A stretch of 64,000 bases of DNA from an uncultured Methanoregula sp. (GCF_963662735.1 NZ_OY759744.1:1034153-1098152); one strand, 5' to 3'; shown: positions 37,643-47,299, numbered from the stretch's first letter. Made by a program: numbers and translations. Notes: a model not told the origin generated them from the letters alone.

Positions 37643-38008
37643 ATGAGCGAGAGGTTCATCTTTACCCGGTACCGCACCGACTGTTACCATTGCAAGAAGA
37701 ATGCGGACCAGATCATCAAGGCCGTGCCATACCAGGCGCAGGTAGCGTGCGAAGCATGTGGGGCAACCCGGGTTTTTGTTCCCCGTATTGAGGATGTCGA
37801 TGCGGCAGGAACCCTCACGAAGATCGGGAAGTACCCGGTCTGGGAGCTTGTAGAGGATGCCACGTGCAGGCACTGCAAGGTCACTGGCCCCCATGACATC
37901 ATCGTGAGCTCCCGTCACCTGACCGTGCGATGCAGGAACTGCAATTTTACGCATTTCTACAAATTTGACCTGGAGTATATCGCAAAAGACGCATTGAATG
38001 TGCAGTGA
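37643..38008 (+). CDS. Unknown protein with four CxxC zinc-ribbon pairs
   Basis: 121 residues, soluble, beta-rich. Four CxxC pairs at C14/C17, C36/C39, C75/C78 and C97/C100 (CYHC, CEAC, CRHC, CRNC) suggest two zinc ribbons with duplicated halves (residues 1-55 and 65-115 look like repeats of one plan). No enzyme motif. Zinc ribbons of this kind often bind nucleic acid or protein, but no neighbour points to a role. Upstream, GATTAATGAATACG near 37606-37619 may be the promoter. Confidence 0.75.
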   Translation: MSERFIFTRYRTDCYHCKKNADQIIKAVPYQAQVACEACGATRVFVPRIEDVDAAGTLTKIGKYPVWELVEDATCRHCKVTGPHDIIVSSRHLTVRCRNCNFTHFYKFDLEYIAKDALNVQ

Positions 38009-38020
38009 ACCTGCCGACGG

Positions 38021-38743
38021 TCAGGTACAGGGGCACGAAGTGAGGTGCGGGTAGCTGTTGGCGTACCGCTCGAGAACCTCTTCCATCTCTTTTTTGAATT
38101 TCTGGTTTTTTACAAGGAGGAAGAACAGGATCTCGTTGTCCGTGATAGTCAGCGGGGCCATACCGGTGAGCTGGTTCAGCTGGGAACAGCGCTGGCGCAC
38201 ATAACCATCGTGTTTTATCCGGGGGAAATGCTGGTAGATCATCACGATGGAGCGATTGTCCATGCTGTTTGTGATCTGCTTTATTTCATCGAAAAGCAGG
38301 TGTTTTTCCGTTGGCTTATCCCCCTCGATCCCGGTATCGGGATCGAGAAAGATGAGAGATTTTTGCGGGATATGGGTAAGGATCTGCCCAAAGTACCGGC
38401 TGCGATTCTTGTGGGAAAATGGTTGTTCGGAAAAAATATGGGCAAGAATATGTTCTTTATTGAAATATTCGCGGATATGCTGGAAATATTCGAGATCGTC
38501 TTCGATCTCCTGCAGGCGCTCCATCCTGGCAACAAGATCCTGATTCTGGCTGCCGGCTTTGCCGGTCTTTCTGGCTTTGGCCAGATCCTTCCCCGGGCTT
38601 TTTTTGTTCCGGGAGCCCCCGTCAGTTCCGGTCAGCATGGGGATAAAAGTAAAACTGTCAAAGGCCGGGACTGCTTTCATGATATGGCGTACGAGATCGA
38701 ATTTGAAAAGGTCCCGGGTATCGCCAAAATATAAACGGTTCAT
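38021..38743 (-). CDS. Conserved hypothetical protein (YFGDTRDLFKFDL family)
   Basis: 240 residues, soluble, function unknown. Distinctive segments are the N-terminal YFGDTRDLFKFDLVRHI, FTFIPMLTGTDG, the central LIFLDPDTGIE, and MIYQHFPRIKHDGYVRQ. The same arrangement is familiar from scattered bacterial and archaeal proteins, a patchy distribution that suggests transfer. DPDTGIE could be the end of a Rossmann-like strand carrying an acidic site, but no SAM or nucleotide motif is clear. The gene ends 12 bp from the convergent zinc-ribbon gene. A restriction/defence role is conceivable but unsupported. Confidence 0.65.
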   Translation of the reverse strand: MNRLYFGDTRDLFKFDLVRHIMKAVPAFDSFTFIPMLTGTDGGSRNKKSPGKDLAKARKTGKAGSQNQDLVARMERLQEIEDDLEYFQHIREYFNKEHILAHIFSEQPFSHKNRSRYFGQILTHIPQKSLIFLDPDTGIEGDKPTEKHLLFDEIKQITNSMDNRSIVMIYQHFPRIKHDGYVRQRCSQLNQLTGMAPLTITDNEILFFLLVKNQKFKKEMEEVLERYANSYPHLTSCPCT

Positions 38744-38838
38744 GGAATCAGCTTCGCGGAGATATTAAAATGGATGATAAAAAAAGGTTGTGAATTATTT
38801 TCTGGATTGAATGAAATACCCGGGGACTTGTTACGTTC

Positions 38839-39096
38839 TTATTTTTCTTCCCGGACCATCGTGATAGCTTTTTTCGGGCATTCATTTGCGCAGATGCCGC
38901 ACCCCTTGCAGAAATTCAGGTCGATGGTGAGTTCATCGTCAATCGTTCCGTCAGGGCAATAGGTTGCGCACAGCCCGCACTCGTTGCATTTTTCCTTATC
39001 AACGACCGGCCGGAATACCCGCCATGTCCCGGTCTTTCCGGCCGCCCCGACCACGGGCCGGCTTATCGCGAGACGCTCGCGTTTCGTGCTGCTCAT
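38839..39096 (-). CDS. porD: Pyruvate:ferredoxin oxidoreductase, delta (ferredoxin-type) subunit
   Basis: 85-residue 2x[4Fe-4S] subunit that passes electrons between the TPP site and ferredoxin. Cluster motifs CNECGLCATYCP and CKGCGICANECP, preceded by a TWRVFRPVVDKEKC segment typical of PorD. Last gene of the por operon; it overlaps porC by 4 bp (ATGA). Confidence 0.93.
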   Translation of the reverse strand: MSSTKRERLAISRPVVGAAGKTGTWRVFRPVVDKEKCNECGLCATYCPDGTIDDELTIDLNFCKGCGICANECPKKAITMVREEK

Positions 39097-39620
39097 ATGT
39101 TCATCTCCTTGTACGCTGCCTCTGCTGCTTTGACATTGCGCTCATCTGAAAACATCTCGCGGATCGCACCTTTTGCGGAATCCACGGATATGATCCCCAT
39201 CTTTGCCAGTGCCCCGAGCACCGGCGTGTTCAGGATCGGGCTTCCGGCAACAACAAGATTTTCCTTAAGGGCAATGCCGGTAAGGTCGACATGGCCGGAT
39301 GAAAATCCGGTAAACTCCCGTGCATGGGCGCTGTTGATGAGCACCTTTCCGCCTTTTTTGAGGCCCTGGAGGACATCGACCACGTCCATGACGCTTGCAT
39401 CCAGAACGATGACCATATCCGGTTTTTTGATCTGGCTGTAGATTTTAATGGGCTTGTCATCGATCCGGACAAACGATACAATTGGTGCCCCCCGGCGTTC
39501 TGCACCATAGAACGGGCAGGCCGTGGCATATTTTCCATCATGAATTGCCGCAAGGGCAAGGAGCCGGGCTGCGGTAACGCCACCCTGTCCTCCCCGGGAG
39601 TGGATGCGGATCTCAAACAT
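39093..39620 (-). CDS. porC: Pyruvate:ferredoxin oxidoreductase, gamma subunit
   Basis: 175-residue gamma subunit with the signature GRGGQGGVTAARLLALAA near the N-terminus and CPFYGAERRGAPIVSFVRID. It binds CoA-related regions of the complex. It overlaps porA by 8 bp and porD by 4 bp, so the four subunits are translated together. Confidence 0.93.
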   Translation of the reverse strand: MFEIRIHSRGGQGGVTAARLLALAAIHDGKYATACPFYGAERRGAPIVSFVRIDDKPIKIYSQIKKPDMVIVLDASVMDVVDVLQGLKKGGKVLINSAHAREFTGFSSGHVDLTGIALKENLVVAGSPILNTPVLGALAKMGIISVDSAKGAIREMFSDERNVKAAEAAYKEMNI

Positions 39621-40725
39621 GGTTGCTCACCCCGAACCAGAACTCTTCACCTGTGCGACGGTTTCGTACGAAATCCGCGATGTCATCGTACGTGACTTCC
39701 TGCCCGCCAAGACCGGCGATGACGCTGAAGATCTCTTCCTTTGTTTGTGCCATGATCTCCGTTGCAAGAATGCCGCCCCGGCCAAACGAATAGTCCCGGT
39801 CGATCACGACGACCTGTTTTCCCTTGAGATTGAGTTTCGGGAAAGGCCGGAACCAGCGCAGGCGCATGGAGCCGGCTTTGATACCTTCCTTGCGGAGCAG
39901 GTCAATGGCAACTTCGGCCTCCTTCCCGAGTGTCCCCATCGAAACTACCACGACATCGGCATCATCGCAGCAGTAATCCTCGGTGAACCCGTACTTCCTG
40001 CCAAACCGCTTGCCGAACTCCTTTTCGGTTGCTTCGATCACCTTTACGGAATCCCGCAGAGAGCGCTCGATGTCCCAGCGGAACCTGAACTGCTGGTCGG
40101 GCCCGGTCAGTCCGCCGTAACCAGCGGGATTTTTCACGTCGATAGCATGAGCAAGGTGTAACGGGGGGATGAAGTCGCCAGGTTCGACAGTCTCAAGCGG
40201 CTGCATGATGTGCGAGAGCGTGAACCCGTCGAGATTTACCATCACCGGCAGGAGCACATCGTTGTGCTCCGCGATCCGGAATGCCATGAGGGTTGCATCG
40301 TAGGCTTCCTGCACGGAACTGACGTACACCTGGAGCCAGCCGGTGTCCCGTTCCTGCATGGCATCGGTGTGTTCTGCCCAGATGTTCCAGCCGGGACCAA
40401 GGGAGCGGTTGACATTTGCCATGACAATGGGAAGCCGGGCACCTGCCGCCCAGTTGGTCATCTCGTGCATGTAGAGTAGGCCGTGGGAGCTCGTTGCAGT
40501 GAATGTCCGGGTTCCGGTGATGCTTGCACCAATACAGGCAGCCATTGCCGAGTGCTCGCTCTCAACCGCGATGTACCTGCTCTTCAGCTCGCCGCTTGAA
40601 ACGAATTCGGCAATCTGCTCAACAATCTCGGTCTGGGGGGTGATCGGGTATGCGGCAACAACACCTGGAACCACCTGTCTGACTGCTTCGGCCACTGCCT
40701 TGTTCCCGGTTGCAATCTTCTTCAT
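39613..40725 (-). CDS. porA: Pyruvate:ferredoxin oxidoreductase, alpha subunit
   Basis: 370 residues. Signatures: AAYPITPQTEIVEQIAEF, the invariant ESEHSAMAACIGAS, SHGLLYMHEM, and the PorA-specific GPGWNIWAEHTDAMQERDTG. With porB it makes acetyl-CoA into pyruvate (CO2 fixation) in the methanogen. The NIW-D-RDTG segment favours pyruvate over 2-oxoglutarate or indolepyruvate. Second gene of the operon; it overlaps porB by 4 bp. Confidence 0.93.
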   Translation of the reverse strand: MKKIATGNKAVAEAVRQVVPGVVAAYPITPQTEIVEQIAEFVSSGELKSRYIAVESEHSAMAACIGASITGTRTFTATSSHGLLYMHEMTNWAAGARLPIVMANVNRSLGPGWNIWAEHTDAMQERDTGWLQVYVSSVQEAYDATLMAFRIAEHNDVLLPVMVNLDGFTLSHIMQPLETVEPGDFIPPLHLAHAIDVKNPAGYGGLTGPDQQFRFRWDIERSLRDSVKVIEATEKEFGKRFGRKYGFTEDYCCDDADVVVVSMGTLGKEAEVAIDLLRKEGIKAGSMRLRWFRPFPKLNLKGKQVVVIDRDYSFGRGGILATEIMAQTKEEIFSVIAGLGGQEVTYDDIADFVRNRRTGEEFWFGVSNHV

Positions 40726-41678
40726 GGCTCTGCCTCCTCGGCTGCGAGTTTTACCAGGTTCTTTGCCAAACGCTGCTTGAGGATCTCTACCGTTTTTGGA
40801 TCAATACCCTTGAACCTTCCCTGCGGGGCAAGGTAATCTTCGAGCGGCAGGGGTTTTCTCATCGCGGCTTTTGACTGCGGGCTGATCGTGAGTTTCCCGT
40901 ACTCGCGCTCATAGAGCACCCACATGCCGGTCTTGACGGCGAGCTTGCCCATCTCGACACTCTTCTCCGTTGAATAGCGCCACCCGGGGGGGCACGGGGC
41001 AAGGATATGGAGGAATGTCGGTCCCCGGAACGTGAGGGCTTTCTGGACTTTCTTGAAAATATCCTGCGGGTATGCGGCACATGCCGTTGCCTGGTACGGG
41101 GGATTGTGCGCGGCGATGATCGCATCGATGTCTTTCTTGGCATCGGTCTTCCCGGTGGGGGTTGTCGTGGTTTTCGCGCCGAGTGGTGTCCCGCTTGACC
41201 GCTGCATGCCGGTGTTGCCGTACGCCTCGTTATCGTAACAGATATAGAGGAAATCCGTGCCCCGTTCGAATGCCCCGGACATGGCCTGGATGCCGATATC
41301 GAGCGTCCCGCCATCACCCGCGTACACGATAACGTTTGTCTTTTTCCCTGCTGCGCGGAACGCATTGCTCATGCCGGAAGCACAGGCAGCTGCCGCACCA
41401 AAGGCGATGTTGTATACCGGTACATTGAATGCAGTGTTCGGGTAGATCCCCTGGATCACGCTGGTACAACATGCGGGCACGACGAGCACGGTATCTGCTC
41501 CGGCAGCTTTGAGCACGTACCGGAGGGCGAGCGAGTCGCTGCACCCGGCACAGGCCGAAGTACATTTCAGTATATATTCTTCTTTGGGAATTTCGGCGAT
41601 GGTATTCAACTCCTGCAGTGGTTGGGCAGAGGGATTGGCGAGCGGCGATGCTATGATCGCGGTTCTAACAGTAATCAT
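40722..41678 (-). CDS. porB: Pyruvate:ferredoxin oxidoreductase, beta (TPP-binding) subunit
   Basis: 318 residues, first gene of the operon. Cluster/TPP region CTSACAGCSDSLALR, TPP motif YAGDGGTLDIGIQAMSGAFE with NEAYGNTGMQRSSGTP, the arrangement of archaeal PorB. A third Cys pair (PACCTS) follows. The order here, B-A-C-D, differs from the porCDAB order of Methanothermobacter-type methanogens. The upstream 42 bp adjoin the signalling gene that ends at 41721. Confidence 0.93.
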   Translation of the reverse strand: MITVRTAIIASPLANPSAQPLQELNTIAEIPKEEYILKCTSACAGCSDSLALRYVLKAAGADTVLVVPACCTSVIQGIYPNTAFNVPVYNIAFGAAAACASGMSNAFRAAGKKTNVIVYAGDGGTLDIGIQAMSGAFERGTDFLYICYDNEAYGNTGMQRSSGTPLGAKTTTTPTGKTDAKKDIDAIIAAHNPPYQATACAAYPQDIFKKVQKALTFRGPTFLHILAPCPPGWRYSTEKSVEMGKLAVKTGMWVLYEREYGKLTISPQSKAAMRKPLPLEDYLAPQGRFKGIDPKTVEILKQRLAKNLVKLAAEEAEP

Positions 41679-41720
41679 CGCGTCCGGAAATCAAAAAGGG
41701 ATCTGTTGGATATCGCCGGG

Positions 41721-44366
41721 TTATGCCGGCGGTGAGGTGGAAAATGAGAACCGGTAGCTCTCCCGGGGAACCGTGATTTCAAACCGTGCGCCTTTGCCTG
41801 GTTCACCGGTTTCCCGTATGTCCATGCCGGAGAGTTCGAGGATGTCGTGGATGAAAAACAGGGAGAAGCCGGATCCTTTTGCTACATCGCGCACAAAGAT
41901 GCTTTCCTTATTTTTTGCAGGAATCCCAAGGCCATCGTCTTCGTACACGATTATGAGGTGATCCGGGAACTCCTTGCAGGAAATCCTGATTCTGGTAGTG
42001 GTCTTTCCATGAACCACGCTGTTCTGGATGAGGTGGGAAAAGACCTTTCGTATGATCGGGTCGCAGTAGATCTCCAGATTGCTGACATCCGTAACACTCG
42101 TGATCTCTTTTTTATCAATTCCCGTAAAACTCTGCTGGATAACCGCCGGAATATCCACCCATTGCAGCGGCTCCTTGCCAATCTCCTGGTATTCCTTGGT
42201 ATACTGGATGTGTTCGTAAATCGTCCGGAGCACATCTTCTTCCCGGACCACGAACTCCTGGGCGCGGGGATCGGTGATCAGGTCTTTGCTCAGTTCGACA
42301 TACCCACGGAGGCCGGTGATCTTGTTCTGGATGTCATGCCAGGCAACGATATTCATGAGCTGGAGTTTCTGGTTGGCAAGTCTCAGGGCTTTTTCTTCCT
42401 GTTTACGCTGGGTGATGTCGCGGGATACCCAGATGATTGCACTCTTCTCTTTGATCCTGGTGAGGTGGGCGGTCAGTTCTACGGGAATTACCATTCCCTC
42501 TTTTGTGACGTGTCCCGATTCAAATGACATTTCCCCGCGAGCGAACAGCTCCATCATTCTTGCGGGAATTTTTGTCAGCTCCGGTTGCGGGTAAACCCCG
42601 ATCGCACTCATCTTCCGGAACTCTTCCCGCGTATACCCAAGACGACTACACATCACTGCGTTGGCATCAAGGAACCGTCCCGGCATTCCTGCTACGGTTA
42701 CATCAGTTACGAAGATTGCATCGTACGCATTGTCGAAAATCTGGCGGAAGCGCTCTTCGCTCTCCTTAAGCGACAGCTCGGCCAGCTTCCGCTCGTGAAC
42801 CGGCCTTGTGGTAACAACAATTCCACTAACCTCCTCTACGTCAAGGAGGTTTGTTGCTATGGATTCCACATAGATGTAACTCCCGTCAGATTTCCGGATC
42901 CGGAACTCCGTAGGTATCATGGGGTTTTTCTTGGATTTTACCTCAGCAAGATCCCGTATGACGCTGCTGACATCCTCGGGATGGATATAGTCAAGGGGAT
43001 TTTTACCGATAAAAAATCCTGCGGGATACCCGAGGATACGTTCTGATGAGGGGGAATCGTAGGTAATTATCCCATCCGCATCCAGGATGCGGATAATATC
43101 CGAGGAGTTCTGGATGAGGGAGCGGAACCGGACCTCACTTCGTTTGAGAGATTCCTCGGCTTCTTTCCGCTTGGTAATCTCCCAGATTATACCGTTGATC
43201 CGCCATGGTCTCCCGGTATTGTCCCGGATCAGTCTTCCGCGGGCAGTGATAACGTGAATACTCCCATCAGGCCAGACAACCCGGTATTCCGGCTGGTAAG
43301 GTACATCCTCCCTGATCGTTTGTTCAAGGGCCGTTTTCATCCCTTCCCGGTCATCCGGGTGGACACGTGAGAAGAATTCCTCTGCTGTTCCTTTGAACTC
43401 ATCTAGGGTGATACCCAGTATGTGACAGGTCTGATCATCGAAATAGCGGCGGTCTTCATGGATGTCCCAGTACCAGGCCCCCATTTCCGCAGACTGTAGC
43501 GCCAGGTCAAGACGGGCCTGACTCTCCCGAAGCGTCTCTTCCGCATGTTTACGATCCGTCACGTCCGCGTTGGTTCCGGCCATCCGGATAACATTGCCCT
43601 GCTCATCCCATTCCACTGCTTTTCCCCGGGCATGGATCCACCGGAGTTCATTATTTTTTGTCAGGATGCGGTATTCTATCTCATAAAATTCCTGTCGCTT
43701 GTCGATCTGTTGCTGCAGGGTGGAGACCACCCAAGCCTTGTCGTCCGGATGTATCCTTGCTGCCCAGGATTCAGCAGTAGCCGGAAACTCGCCCGGCTCA
43801 AATCCCATCATCGTGTAGTAGCGGGGACCAAAAAACGCCTCGCCGGTGGGTATATTCCATACCCACAGTCCTTCGTTGGCCCCTTCGAGGGCGTTACGGA
43901 GCCGGGCTTCGCTTTGCCTGAGTGCCTCCTCAGCCGTTTTCCGCTGCCGGATATTGTCCCATTCCCGCAGAGCCCTCCCGGCTATATGAGGCATCTCCCT
44001 GAACATGAAATCGGATTTTACTACATAATCCATGGCGCCGGATTTCATCAACTCCACGGCGAGGGTTTCGTTCCCGTGGCTGGTTGTAATGACCAGTGGT
44101 GTAGTGACACGCCCCTCCACCCGGGGCAGGATATCGATGCCCTTTCCATCGGGAAGGAGCCAGTCGGCGATGATCAGGTCGGGTGGATCTGTTTCCAGAA
44201 CCGACCGGGCTTCTTTGAGGTTTTTGGCAAAGGTGAGCCGGTATTTAGAGGATGAACCGGCAAAACCCCTGCTGATCAGTTCAGCGTGGCTCTCATCGTC
44301 TTCCAGGAGGAGAATATGGGGTATTTTTTCCTGCCCCGATTTACTCTGCGGAGTGGTTTCCATCAA
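41721..44366 (-). CDS. Hybrid sensor: receiver, four PAS domains and histidine kinase
   Basis: Soluble, 881 residues. N-terminal receiver (about 15-135: LLLEDDESHAELI, phosphoacceptor in LIIADWLLPDGKG, Lys in VVKSDF), four PAS units (about 145-650, each with an Asp/Glu-rich E-x-x-R-K linker), a His-box NIVAWHDIQNKITGL, and an ATPase domain (VFSHLIQNSVVHG, YEDDGLGIP, GFSLFFIHDILEL). Last of three co-directional signalling genes and 8 bp after a stand-alone receiver, so they probably form one pathway. The stimulus is unknown. Confidence 0.9.
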   Translation of the reverse strand: MMETTPQSKSGQEKIPHILLLEDDESHAELISRGFAGSSSKYRLTFAKNLKEARSVLETDPPDLIIADWLLPDGKGIDILPRVEGRVTTPLVITTSHGNETLAVELMKSGAMDYVVKSDFMFREMPHIAGRALREWDNIRQRKTAEEALRQSEARLRNALEGANEGLWVWNIPTGEAFFGPRYYTMMGFEPGEFPATAESWAARIHPDDKAWVVSTLQQQIDKRQEFYEIEYRILTKNNELRWIHARGKAVEWDEQGNVIRMAGTNADVTDRKHAEETLRESQARLDLALQSAEMGAWYWDIHEDRRYFDDQTCHILGITLDEFKGTAEEFFSRVHPDDREGMKTALEQTIREDVPYQPEYRVVWPDGSIHVITARGRLIRDNTGRPWRINGIIWEITKRKEAEESLKRSEVRFRSLIQNSSDIIRILDADGIITYDSPSSERILGYPAGFFIGKNPLDYIHPEDVSSVIRDLAEVKSKKNPMIPTEFRIRKSDGSYIYVESIATNLLDVEEVSGIVVTTRPVHERKLAELSLKESEERFRQIFDNAYDAIFVTDVTVAGMPGRFLDANAVMCSRLGYTREEFRKMSAIGVYPQPELTKIPARMMELFARGEMSFESGHVTKEGMVIPVELTAHLTRIKEKSAIIWVSRDITQRKQEEKALRLANQKLQLMNIVAWHDIQNKITGLRGYVELSKDLITDPRAQEFVVREEDVLRTIYEHIQYTKEYQEIGKEPLQWVDIPAVIQQSFTGIDKKEITSVTDVSNLEIYCDPIIRKVFSHLIQNSVVHGKTTTRIRISCKEFPDHLIIVYEDDGLGIPAKNKESIFVRDVAKGSGFSLFFIHDILELSGMDIRETGEPGKGARFEITVPRESYRFSFSTSPPA

Positions 44367-44374
44367 TTATTCCT

Positions 44375-44830
44375 TCATTCAATAACGGGAGAGGCATTCC
44401 ACCCGAGCCAGTAAAACCCGAGATCTTCCATGAGTCTGGTAAATGTTTTGAAATCCAGCGGCTTGACAACGTAGCTGTTGGCATGGTAATCGTAGGACTT
44501 TGCGATGTCTGATTCAGCATCTGAACTGGTCAGGATTACCACCGGGATCCGGCGGAACTCCGGATTCTCCTTGATGATCCTGAGCACTTCAAGCCCATCG
44601 ATCCGGGGAAGCCTGAGATCGAGAAGAATAAGATTCGGCCGTTTGCAGGTTACGGGATCACTGAATTTTCCGCGGCAGTACAGGTAGTCGAGTGCCTGTT
44701 CCCCATCGAGGACGTGGTATATCCTGTTTGCAACGCGCTGGTCCCGCATTCCCCGCATCACCAGTTCAGCATGAGCCTCGTTGTCCTCGACAAGGAGGAT
44801 GGTAAGGGGTTCGCCATTCAATGTTGTCAC
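44375..44830 (-). CDS. Stand-alone response regulator (receiver only)
   Basis: 151 residues, CheY/Rcp1-like. Acidic pocket LLVEDNEAHAEL, phosphoacceptor Asp in LILLDLRLPRIDG, Thr/Ser in VVILTSSDAE, Lys in YVVKPLDF. No output domain. It lies 12 bp after the membrane kinase and 8 bp before the hybrid kinase, so it likely relays phosphate between them. Confidence 0.92.
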   Translation of the reverse strand: MTTLNGEPLTILLVEDNEAHAELVMRGMRDQRVANRIYHVLDGEQALDYLYCRGKFSDPVTCKRPNLILLDLRLPRIDGLEVLRIIKENPEFRRIPVVILTSSDAESDIAKSYDYHANSYVVKPLDFKTFTRLMEDLGFYWLGWNASPVIE

Positions 44831-44842
44831 AGGTCCTGCTCC

Positions 44843-47299
44843 TTACGTGTTCTTACCTTCTGCCGGATTATAAATGCACTTGCTTCCGATCACCGGCAGG
44901 GTGAAAAAAACGGTTGTCCCTTTTCCCACACCTTCCGATTCAATCCAGATCCTGCCACCGTGAACTTCGATAATCCTCTTCACTATTGTCAGTCCGACAC
45001 CTGACCCCTCCGTCCTTCCATCCAGTTTCTCGAAAAGACCGAAAATTTTTTCCTGGTACTGCGGTTCGATTCCCACCCCGTTGTCCTTCACGAAAAAGGC
45101 AGGCTCTTCATCCTTTTGTATCATCCCGATGTGGATTTCCGGTTCAGGCTGGTCACCCATGAATTTTTGTGCATTCTCGATCAGGTTGACAAGTACCTCC
45201 CTGATTCGGGTACGATCAACGTACACCTCGGGAAGATCCGGGGCGATCTCGATTGCAACCGCCTGTTTCCGCAGCGATCCCGCCAGCAGCTCCTCCGCCT
45301 CCCGGACAATCGTGCCAAACAAAACCCGTTCCGGTGGGTTGCTGATCCGTCCGATACGGGAGAGAGCGAGCAGGTCGGTGAGAAGTGTCTGCATTTTATC
45401 CGCTGCGGATGAAATCCGGTCTATGTCAGTCTTGAGCTGAGGTATATTTCCTTTGAGGGCATCTTCCTCAAGCAATCCCAGGAATCCGCGAATCGTGATC
45501 AGCGGGCTCTTGAGATCGTGGGAGACGGTATAGGTGAACCGTTCGAGTTCAGCATTTTTCTGCTCCAGATTCTTGATCAATATTTCCCGCTGCTCCGCGG
45601 CCAGCCTGCGATCGGTTACATCCTGTACAACACCGATGACATGGACAGTTCCCCGGATTTCATCTGTTTCTACGTTCCCATACCCTGCAATGTAGCGAAA
45701 AGAGCCATCCGGAAGGATAATCCGGTATTCTTCATGATCATAGTGGCCGGTTGAGATCGCGGCTGCAATCATCCTGTCGTGTTTTTCCCGGTCATCGGGA
45801 TGTATCCGGCTCCGGATATTTTCCCGGGAGAGATCGAATTGACCCGGCAAAATCCCGAAGATCCGGTAAAGTTCATCCGACCATTCGATGATATTTTTGT
45901 TTACATCATACTGCCAGCTGCCCACATGCGCTATGGACTGGGCCCGGGATAACATCCCCATGGTCTTTTTCAGTTCCTGCTCTGCTGTTTTCCGGTCGGT
46001 GATCACATCGAACACCGCGACAAAGTCTCCTTTCTGTGGGGAATAGACCGAGATTGAGAACCACATCATCAGGGATTCAACAAATATCTCGAACCTTGCA
46101 GGCGCTCCGGTCATGGCTACCTCGCCATATCGTTCAAGGAGTTTTGGATCCGTCTCCCGGAGGCCGGGGATGACTTCAGAAACATTCCTGCCTTCGACAC
46201 CGTGTAACCCGGTCAGCTCGCCAAATGCACGGTTCACAACAAGGTACGTAAAGTCCGATGGTTTTCCGTTTTCGAAGATCATCCTGCAATAGGCAAATCC
46301 GTTGAGCATGTTTTCGAAGATCCCACGATATCGCTCTTCACTGATCCTGAGGGTCTCCTCCGCCTTTTTTCGCAGCAGTTCCTCCCGGGCAACCCGAAGG
46401 CTCAGGGCTTCTGCTGCCTGAAAGACTGCATATGCCGTGATCAGACAGAACAATGCCAGGCTTGCGGATATTACAAGAACATTGTTGATTCCGAGGTTCC
46501 ATGCGAGAAACCAGTCAAGATAATTTTGGATGATGACCAGGGCAACGGTAAGGGGAAGGAAGTACCGGAGCAACCGGGCACGGATTGACTTGCCGGTGAA
46601 ATACCTGAGCGGAAAACCGGATATTCCTGCTGCTGCAATGAGCCCGCATCCCATGAAGAACGCTGCGAGTGCTGAGGTGAATGCAATGGGTATGAAGGAC
46701 GATCCGTAGAGGAAGGGCGTACCATAGATATATCCAAGAATCAGGGTAAAGCCCGCGAGCGCAATCGCCAGTCCCAGAACGCCCGCGAGGTTTCCGGGTG
46801 CGTAAGGTCCATCCGAAATGTCCCTTCTCCGGAATAAAATAATCAGGGCTGTTGCCGAGAACAGGATGAGGATAACCGCTACGGGAGAAACAGGTGTTGA
46901 GGTCTGCGGAAAATAGAGTGTTGTCACAGCCAGGATGAATGATTCAGGAGGGGAATGCATTCCGGACAGGTTCATGGGGAGTTCGATGAGTCCGGCAAGA
47001 ATGATGAGGGAGAGGAGAGCAGTGATCCCGGTTTTCTGCCAGTCCTTTATACCCCGTATCTCCAGGAGTATTAACAGGATCCCGAAAAGGAGCCAGCATG
47101 CTGATGCAGAGAGTGCAATGGGTTTGGATCCCGGGATAACACTGATCAAAACCGGTATACCTGAATACAGCCCGGCAATCCCGAGTAATCCGGTAAGTGC
47201 AGTTAACGTTCCAAATACAAGAGCCGGAGTCTTTAGCATTGACAGGGTTGCAGGGTTATCCGCCTTGATACCTGCTGATCCTGTCCCGTTAAGCAACAT
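44843..47299 (-). CDS. Membrane-sensing PAS histidine kinase
   Basis: 818 residues. The N-terminal 300 residues hold about eight membrane helices (integral sensor), then two PAS domains (about 325-440 and 450-575), a canonical dimerisation His-box FTYTVSHDLKSPLITIRGF, and a complete ATPase domain (NLIENAQKF, DNGVGIEPQYQEKIFGLFE, GSGVGLTIVKRIIEVHGG). The bacteriophytochrome-like kinase core differs from the two hybrid proteins nearby and looks bacterial in origin. First gene of the signalling cluster; a TATA-like TTATTAATG lies near 47325-47335. Confidence 0.92.
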   Translation of the reverse strand: MLLNGTGSAGIKADNPATLSMLKTPALVFGTLTALTGLLGIAGLYSGIPVLISVIPGSKPIALSASACWLLFGILLILLEIRGIKDWQKTGITALLSLIILAGLIELPMNLSGMHSPPESFILAVTTLYFPQTSTPVSPVAVILILFSATALIILFRRRDISDGPYAPGNLAGVLGLAIALAGFTLILGYIYGTPFLYGSSFIPIAFTSALAAFFMGCGLIAAAGISGFPLRYFTGKSIRARLLRYFLPLTVALVIIQNYLDWFLAWNLGINNVLVISASLALFCLITAYAVFQAAEALSLRVAREELLRKKAEETLRISEERYRGIFENMLNGFAYCRMIFENGKPSDFTYLVVNRAFGELTGLHGVEGRNVSEVIPGLRETDPKLLERYGEVAMTGAPARFEIFVESLMMWFSISVYSPQKGDFVAVFDVITDRKTAEQELKKTMGMLSRAQSIAHVGSWQYDVNKNIIEWSDELYRIFGILPGQFDLSRENIRSRIHPDDREKHDRMIAAAISTGHYDHEEYRIILPDGSFRYIAGYGNVETDEIRGTVHVIGVVQDVTDRRLAAEQREILIKNLEQKNAELERFTYTVSHDLKSPLITIRGFLGLLEEDALKGNIPQLKTDIDRISSAADKMQTLLTDLLALSRIGRISNPPERVLFGTIVREAEELLAGSLRKQAVAIEIAPDLPEVYVDRTRIREVLVNLIENAQKFMGDQPEPEIHIGMIQKDEEPAFFVKDNGVGIEPQYQEKIFGLFEKLDGRTEGSGVGLTIVKRIIEVHGGRIWIESEGVGKGTTVFFTLPVIGSKCIYNPAEGKNT

